Assembly: GCA_014607495.2 (NCBI GenBank)
Contig: CP053163.1
Coordinates: 7,172,716 to 7,236,715, forward strand
Origin: Carposina sasakii
Taxonomy: Eukaryota > Arthropoda > Insecta > Lepidoptera > Carposinidae
Direction: 5' to 3'
DNA: 64,000 bases
The notes under the pieces are model-generated. The model saw only the letters and a program-made list of their open reading frames with translations. It searched no databases and was not told where the DNA came from. Position numbers and translations under genes: made by a program. The first letter of the stretch is position 1. The number at the start of each line of letters is the position of its first letter. Shown in pieces: positions 58,506 through 64,000 of this stretch.

Positions 58506-58793
58506 CCTTACTGATATGATAGTAAAATTAGAAAGATCTTACTTGATATTCTGGAACCGACAGTGATGACTCCTTTTTCACTGACGACACGTGGCCGTGT
58601 GGTTGTCCACGTGCTCGGAATCCTCCAAGTAATCCGAATAATTGTAGAAATCCAGATAATAGTTTGGTAGTCCAGGCACTGGTTAATGGCACTGAACTTT
58701 GGTTTGTGGTCACTATTTAATAGCACTAATGGTTTATGGTCACTGGTTTTTAGTCAATTTTCACATACGATTGACTCGCTCGAAGGACCACGA
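58506..58793 (-). other. Retroelement leader with donor-like sites
   Basis: 288 bp between the 5' LTR and the polyprotein ATG. Two minus-strand GTAAG motifs, CAAGTAAGAT (about 58536-58545) and CAGTAAGGATGG just before the start codon, resemble 5' splice sites. A 72-codon frame in the leader has no recognised domain. Confidence 0.5.
58779..58790 (-). promoter_or_regulatory. Primer-binding site, probably tRNA-Tyr
   Basis: The plus strand reads CTCGAAGGACCA, three bases from the 5' LTR. It ends in CCA like a charged tRNA, and CTCGAAGGA matches the 3' end of animal tRNA-Tyr as I remember it. The tRNA identity is from memory. Confidence 0.65.
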
Positions 58794-58997
58794 TGTACGG
58801 TGAGGTCCGTACATACGAAATGATAGGCCGTAGTTAAGATATAAAATAGAGAAACTTTATTAATTCCAAACTATGGCTAAAATGGTATGATAATGAGTAC
58901 ACGCGGGTTGATTGGTGTCCGAACGTGAACTGGTTATAAAAGGCACAATAGGGTAAAAATGCTGACCGCGTGATAATGTACGCTGTTGCACCGTACA
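58794..58997 (-). repeat. 5' LTR (204 bp)
   Basis: Same sequence as 50614-50817. On the minus strand CTTTTATAACC (about 58931-58941) is a possible TATA element. Confidence 0.95.
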
Positions 58998-59224
58998 CTT
59001 ACTAATATTATGAACGTGAGAGTTTGTAAGTATGGATGGATGGATGTTTGTTACTCTTTCACGTAAAAACGGCTGGAGCGATTTTAATAAAATTTGCTAT
59101 GGAGTTAGCTGACACCCCGGATTATAGGCTACTTTTTATCCCGGAAAAATATTTTTATCCCTGATAATTTCGACATTTTGTTTTTTCTGCCATCCACGCG
59201 GACGAAGTCGCGGGCGTCTACTAT
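58998..59224 (+). mobile_element. Helitron-like element interrupted at its tip by the retroelement
   Basis: CTTACTAATATTATGAACGT, CGTAAAAACGGCTGGAGCG, TTTTTATCCCGGAAAAATA and GACGAAGTCGCGGGCGTCTA match the other copies. Its first six bases (TCTTAC) are at 50608-50613 on the other side of the insertion. The 3' end is diverged (CTAT). The first five bases are the target duplication. Confidence 0.65.
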
Positions 59225-59923
59225 TCATCAATAAAATGGTCATTTGAACATTTTTTCTGAGCGCCACCTCTTCATGATTAGGTGCAATGCACCGCTGCCC
59301 TTATGCACATGCGATGAAATTTAATGTTAAATAGCTTATCGGTTTTAAGTATCAAAGTTTTCCCAATCATGAAAATCCTACATGTACGAGTATTACCTAT
59401 TGGTTTATTTTACGGTAATGGTCTTATCTTAACGTTATATAATTACGAGATAGAATCTGTAAAACAATAATTGGACATGATTTGGTATAGAGTACCCAAT
59501 AATTTGTCACGTGATTTATTAGACGAAAGCTTTATTAAAAAAAGAAAATATGTACATATGATATTGTTTTAATCACTTAATTTGAAGAACTCTACTCGTA
59601 TTTCTAAGTGTAAAAGATATATTAGAAACATCACGATGTCACAATAATGATATTCTATTAAACTGCTTATACAATATTCCTTTTTTTCGTGATATCATTG
59701 CTTTTGCTAAGAATTTTACAGTTCTTATTGTTTTTTTGAGTATCTGTTATATGCACTTTATCAGAAGTTTATTAGTACCTTGTCAAAAGATTGAAAAAGA
59801 ATTAAATATTTGATCTAAACAACATTATGCGAAGTGATATAAATAAAAAATGTGAAAAAGATACAGGCATCTAGGTAATTTAATTAATGAATTAAAGATT
59901 ATTATCCTACTCATGAGTATTAC
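59225..59923. other. Intergenic, no gene seen
   Basis: AT-rich. No coding signal. Confidence 0.45.
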
Positions 59924-61168
59924 TTATAATATATTTAATACACCAATTATCGTTATGATTAGAAGACTAATCGTATTTGATACGAGATAAGCATTATTCC
60001 TATGATAATAATCTTCATACTCCTGATTTAATTCAAAGAATAACTCCCAAAACGCATATCTGTCATGAAACACCCTCATTCCAGTAGATATTTCTGTACT
60101 TATATTGATGTAATGAAGTAATTCACTTGTAACTGAATACCACGGCATGGGGATGAGGTCTGTAGTCGTTGGTGCAGGATTCCTGAAATATGCACAAAAT
60201 AATAGGTAAAATATTGAATTTAACATGCATATTAAGATTATTATCAATGTGTCGCTTGATTTCATGTCATAAAAAATCTGGCCAGTTATCATACTTTGGC
60301 AATTCCTGAAACAGATAAAGCTCACGAAGCCGTGTTTGTGGTAGGAACACGATGCCCCATTTCTTAAATTTATTCAATAACATAGTGAAATCAATATTCC
60401 AAATGATTTTCCTCGTCAAATATTTAAGATTGTCGTTCTATTTCGTGAATTAAAAAAAAAATATTATTGAATTCATCCACTGGCGGACTAAGACTTTTTG
60501 AGGCCCGGGGCGGTCTTTAATTTTAGGGCCCCCTGGCGCCCGCCCTCCAGATTTACTGAATTAAACAAATGCAGATATCTTCCGGATATCTTATCCGCCA
60601 GATATGTGTGATGCCGTCTCTTTCGGTTCGTACTAACAAGAGGGAGATGTCAATAGAGATATCTGTCAGATAATTATATCGGGCACTTATCAGTAAGTGT
60701 TGAAATAGGCCCTATGAATGCGTTATGAACAGAGTTCGGAATTAGGTAGAGTCATTTATGTACTTGCACTGATTTCATACAGCGAAAGAATAAAGTGGAT
60801 ATGCCTCAAATTACAAACTAATAAACATTTTATGTTAATTATCTTTGTTTTATTTGTCTATCTCTGAGCATTGAGTCATCGAATGCCTGATAGACATCAT
60901 GAAATGTTGGAAAGGGTATAGCATCCTGAAATAAATTGTTCGTTGTACTAATTTTCCTTCAATATTTTAAAATAAAGTTTTATTATTTATTACTTACCCC
61001 AAAGATGTGTTCAGGATCTACTTTAGCATAAGGTATTCCCATAAACATGTTGTATTCGCCATCTGTTGCTTCTAATCCTTCTATTAAGCCAATACTTGTC
61101 TCAACAATAACATTACCACTACTATTTTGTAACAAGCCAATTAATAAAATAAATGATAACATTTTCAT
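59924..61168 (-). pseudogene. Third carboxylesterase, catalytic exon lost
   Basis: Exon 1 (61168-60998) encodes a signal peptide (MKMLSFILLIGLLQNSSG) and GLIEGLEATDG...GIPYAKVDPEHIFG, ending in a good donor at the same codon as in the two intact genes. Exon 2 starts normally (60925, after CAG) with DAIPFPTF...QAFDDSM, but homology stops after about 22 codons and a stop follows. The usual ~1.2 kb with the oxyanion loop and all three catalytic residues is absent. Exon 3 (60182-59924) is open and well conserved (NPAPTTTDLIPMPWYSV, MRVFHDRYAFWELFFELN) and ends in a hydrophobic tail, NTISLLIITIIGVLNIL, a probable membrane anchor or GPI signal. Spliced exons 1 and 3 could not make an enzyme. Conserved ends and splice sites imply recent loss. 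Confidence 0.85.
60476..60560. repeat. GC-rich transposon fragment at the esterase deletion
   Basis: CACTGGCGGACTAAGACTTT, then GAGGCCCGGGGCGGT and GGGCCCCCTGGCGCCCGCCC, resembles the end of a hAT-type element. It sits where the missing catalytic exon should be. Confidence 0.4.
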
Positions 61169-61935
61169 AACTATTTATAATGAACGTTTATGCTTTAGGA
61201 GAGTTATTAGGAAAAGCAATAGTTTTAAATGAGTGCAAAATTAAATATTAAGATAACAATCGAGATAACGCTCGTGACTTCGTCAGCGTGGAGGGTAAAA
61301 TTTTACTAACTTTAATTGTCGTATTTATTTACATATATATAGTCACGCCCATTATACCCCTAAGAGGTTGGGCAGAGGTCTGCAAATTACGCACCCACTT
61401 TTCGACACTTAGCCTATTAAGTCCCACGTGGTAGGTGATGAGCCTACCGCCATTTTGTTTCTATTTATATGTATGTACTTACCCAAAATCTAAAAAAATA
61501 AGTTTCAAGCTTCTAGATTTAAACATGATGTAAGTTTCGTACAAACTATCATCCCCTTATTCAACCAGTAGCCTATGTCTTTTCTCAAACTATCTCTGTG
61601 CCAAATGATGTTTAAATTGACTCAGAAATTTTGACGTGAAAACTTGACAGACAAAAATACTTTCACATTATAATATTAATAAGGATGACAATTTGATATC
61701 ATTTTATTGTTATTAATTAACATTAATCTTATTATATTGTAATCTGTATTTTCATCGATTGGATAATGCTATAACTTTTATGAATTAAGATTAGGAAGTA
61801 CGTACGATAATTGTGACGTTAGTTGTTAATCAGAGACTCCACGTAAAGTATAACAGTATCTCAATATTTATAAACGTAGAGTAAAAGATGAATAACTAAT
61901 AACAAATAATCGAATACTCAACTTTCTATGCTAAA
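61169..61935. other. Intergenic with repeat debris
   Basis: Inverted fragment of repeat D at about 61345-61465 (GTCCCACGTGGTAGGTGATG, GAGCCTACC). The AACTATCTCTGTGCCAAAT motif at 61585-61605 marks another decayed repeat. No gene. Confidence 0.5.
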
Positions 61936-62209
61936 CCATAGAGGAATAAAATGTAGACATAGAGTGCTAATATCATACTTACAGTTTCGATGCACCATTA
62001 GACTTTTCGGTGCCTCACAATTCCAGTCCTTGATACTTAGATTGCATTACTATACGTTACAATATATTAGTAATGTAGTAAATTACTAAACATTACACTA
62101 ATAGAATCTAACTGTCAAGGACTGGAATTGTGAGGCACCGAAAAGTCTAATGGTGCATCGAAACAGTTAGTATGACATTAGCACTCTATGACATCTTATT
62201 CCTCTATGG
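61936..62209. mobile_element. 274-bp MITE with ~110-bp inverted arms
   Basis: Ends CCATAGAGGAATAA and TTATTCCTCTATGG, flanked by CTAAA on both sides (61931-61935 and 62210-62214). The arms share an uninterrupted stretch from TTTCGATGCACCATTAGACT through TTTTCGGTGCCTCACAATTC to CAGTCCTTGA with no mismatch. The short AT-rich loop holds no gene. High arm identity implies recent origin or selection for pairing. Confidence 0.85.
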
Positions 62210-62214
62210 CTAAA

Positions 62215-62735
62215 CAGAACTTTAAATGTAGAGATAATGTTAGTAACATATGAAATATGATTTCTTATTGTATAAATATTTTAGTTCTTAGATCTTATAC
62301 TTATTTTCCTCACATTCATCATTTATTCTTAGTCAGTATCGGGTCAATGATGATAATCTTTATAAAGATGTAATAACAAAAAATATTCGATAAATGTATA
62401 ATTCCCACTTAGGTGTGTATAAAGTGATACCGTGTTATTACAAAAGAATTAAAATATTATTTAAGCTAAATATGTCCTAAATTTGGCAGATATGCCATAC
62501 ATTTTGCTGTCAAATGTCATATTTAAATCGAGTCTAACTTTAGGCGCTCTTTTATAATAACACGCTTAGGGTTTAATGTGTAGTTAAAAAGATATCCATC
62601 CATTTGTCTATCCACATAAGCATTAACTGTCTATAGCAAAATTATAGGTAAAGATTAAGGCTGGCTTTTCATCAGAGATGTGCTTTATTTCGTTGGTAAT
62701 GGATCCGTTTGGTATTCACGAATCGAATTCATTAA
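62215..62735. other. Intergenic, no gene seen
   Basis: AT-rich. No coding signal. Confidence 0.45.
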
Positions 62736-62945
62736 AGCCTTGAGCACACCGGATGCGTAAATATGCGTAGACGTAGGTAAGCGTAGACTAGTACATACCG
62801 CAGAGTTGTAATGTACGAGTATGGAACTCTTGTAATGTCCGTCAACGCATACGCATCGGGTCTGCTTGCGCATATAGAGCTCCATACATTTCAACTTATA
62901 CGTGCTCGTCTACGCTTAAGTTTATGCATCCGGTATGTTCGAGGC
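62736..62945. mobile_element. CACACCGGATGCGT MITE flanked by TTAA
   Basis: Left AGCCTTGAGCACACCGGATG, right TTATGCATCCGGTATGTTCG followed by AGGC; TTAA lies immediately outside both ends (62732-62735 and 62946-62949). TTAA duplication is the piggyBac-type signature, so this family may be piggyBac-mobilised. No transposase. Confidence 0.65.
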
Positions 62946-62949
62946 TTAA

Positions 62950-63349
62950 CGTCATGGACCAATGAATATGTTTGGTGGGTATCACACGCATTCATAGCAA
63001 CTAGAGGTGTAAAAGTAACGAAAAAAAGCGTACCCGTATGTATTCGTTACTTTGACCATTAGTACTCGTTACTATCGTATCGTTATGTTACTCATCATTA
63101 CTTCTGATACCGCATGGTATAGTATGTAGTATGGTAACAAGTCGAATCGACGAGAACTGTCGACGTAATCTACCAAATTTGCAATGTATTTACTATTTAC
63201 TAAAATTATATTACAGCTGCTTCTCTTCCCAGGCATACTGTATAAGTCAGTAGAGGGACAAGAGGGTCTTGGTGTTTTGTAGGCGATGGGCTGACCACCT
63301 GTCACTACTAACCGAACTTGTACATCTCAACTATAACCTCAAAATTGGT
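62950..63349. other. Intergenic, no gene seen
   Basis: Many GTAACGA/CGTTAC motifs but no structure I can name. Confidence 0.45.
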
Positions 63350-63435
63350 CAGAAGTGGCACCATGTGGTTCTATCGGCCCTTGGTGCTCTGCCTACACCG
63401 TAAGGAATGGAGACGTGATTGTATGTATGTATATA
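63350..63435 (-). repeat. Dispersed repeat family C, copy 3 (inverted)
   Basis: TGGCACCATGTGGTTCTATC, CCCTTGGTGCTCTGCCTAC and ATTGTATGTATGT are the reverse complement of 9466-9544. Confidence 0.65.
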
Positions 63436-64000
63436 ACAGTATAAAACCTTGACAATTTTTTTAAAAATATACTTTAAGAAAACCTAAACATCGTTCTTTG
63501 AAATTAGGGATTTAAATTAACCGCATCACACGCATGGGTAGATCATACGATCAAAAACAAACGTATGTATACACCATTTGCGATCCGAAACAGTGTATTA
63601 TACGAAAAATACGCATGATAACGAAATATGCGAGTAACGACACGAATTCCTTTGTAACGTTTCGTTACTCGGTACTGAATGGAGAACCCGTAACTCAGTA
63701 ACGAATACATACGGTTTATTACGGCTTTTTGGTGAAAAGGCAGCCTGAGATAGGTCCGCAGATTATTTTGTTTTAAGAACTAGAGAATAAATCTGAGATA
63801 TATTTAGGTATATGAATTTGGTTGATTAATCATAATGAGCTAACGGATCCTATTCTCTCCTTATCTTGGCGAAAGTTTGTGAAAGACTATTAATTGGATT
63901 TAGATAAACCTTGCTACGTATATATCTCATCTTAGCTTATATATCTCATCAGAATAACACAAAGGCTATAAAGTACCAGCAGGCGAAGTCGCGGGCGACC
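63436..64000. other. Intergenic to window end
   Basis: No gene. GAAGTCGCGGGCGACC at 63985-64000 is the start of another hairpin-type repeat end, cut by the window border. Confidence 0.45.

Larger units (their letters stand above)
50614..58997 (-). mobile_element. Intact BEL/Pao LTR retroelement with envelope (endogenous retrovirus-like), 8384 bp
   Basis: Complete element on the minus strand: identical 204-bp LTRs, 5-bp target duplication CTTAC, primer-binding site, one 2511-codon frame and a short purine-rich tract before the 3' LTR. The gene order Gag, protease, RT, RNase H, integrase, with DUF1759, DUF1758/Peptidase_A17 and DUF5641-like regions, defines BEL/Pao. The extra 3' portion is an F-type envelope-like module. 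Identical LTRs and no stop or shift indicate a very recent insertion. It lies between the second and third esterase genes and is inserted in the tip of a Helitron-like repeat. Confidence 0.95.

Noticed and set aside
59924..61168. Working third esterase
   Set aside because: No oxyanion loop, Ser, Glu or His of the triad is encoded between the retained exons.

Overview
The window looks like animal nuclear DNA from a moth or butterfly (Lepidoptera). Genes are sparse and split by short introns with GT/AG borders. The AT-rich intergenic DNA is packed with interspersed repeats of types I recognise from Lepidoptera: short Helitron-like repeats ending in a GAAGTCGCGGGCG hairpin and CTAG, tRNA-headed SINEs, TTAA- and TA-flanked MITEs and a BEL/Pao element. 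No bacterial features, rRNA, CRISPR array or convincing functional tRNA gene was seen. Species was not determined.

Layout. 1-26.4 kb: no host gene seen. It holds Helitron-like repeats, several MITEs, three SINE copies, a 1.27-kb minisatellite with a 650-bp higher-order period (11024-12290), a 568-bp fold-back element (12387-12954), a 1.5-kb hAT element with 8-bp target duplications (14938-16437), a decayed endonuclease-like fragment of a transposon (20693-21294), a LINE remnant (22007-22276) and a hAT-type MITE (24483-25253). 26.4-31.0 kb: a nearly full-length non-LTR retrotransposon (ORF1 with zinc knuckles, ORF2 with endonuclease and reverse transcriptase) disabled by three in-frame stops in ORF2 and a frameshift near the start of ORF1. 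31-39.5 kb: repeats only.

39.5-61.2 kb, minus strand: a tandem cluster of three carboxylesterase genes, each with the plan of a short signal-peptide exon, a long catalytic exon and a short C-terminal exon. The genes at 39573-42196 and 42850-44890 are complete, with Ser-Glu-His triads visible. The third (59924-61168) keeps its first and last exons but has lost nearly all of the catalytic exon.

Between the second and third esterases lies the most striking item: an 8384-bp BEL/Pao LTR retroelement (50614-58997, minus strand) with identical 204-bp LTRs, a perfect 5-bp target duplication and one uninterrupted 2511-codon frame. That frame runs Gag, protease, reverse transcriptase, RNase H and integrase straight into an envelope-like module: internal signal peptide, RLRRR cleavage site followed by a hydrophobic glycine-rich segment, transmembrane anchor and cytoplasmic tail, resembling the F-type envelopes of errantiviruses and baculoviruses. 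It looks young and potentially intact, a candidate insect endogenous retrovirus of the BEL/Pao class.
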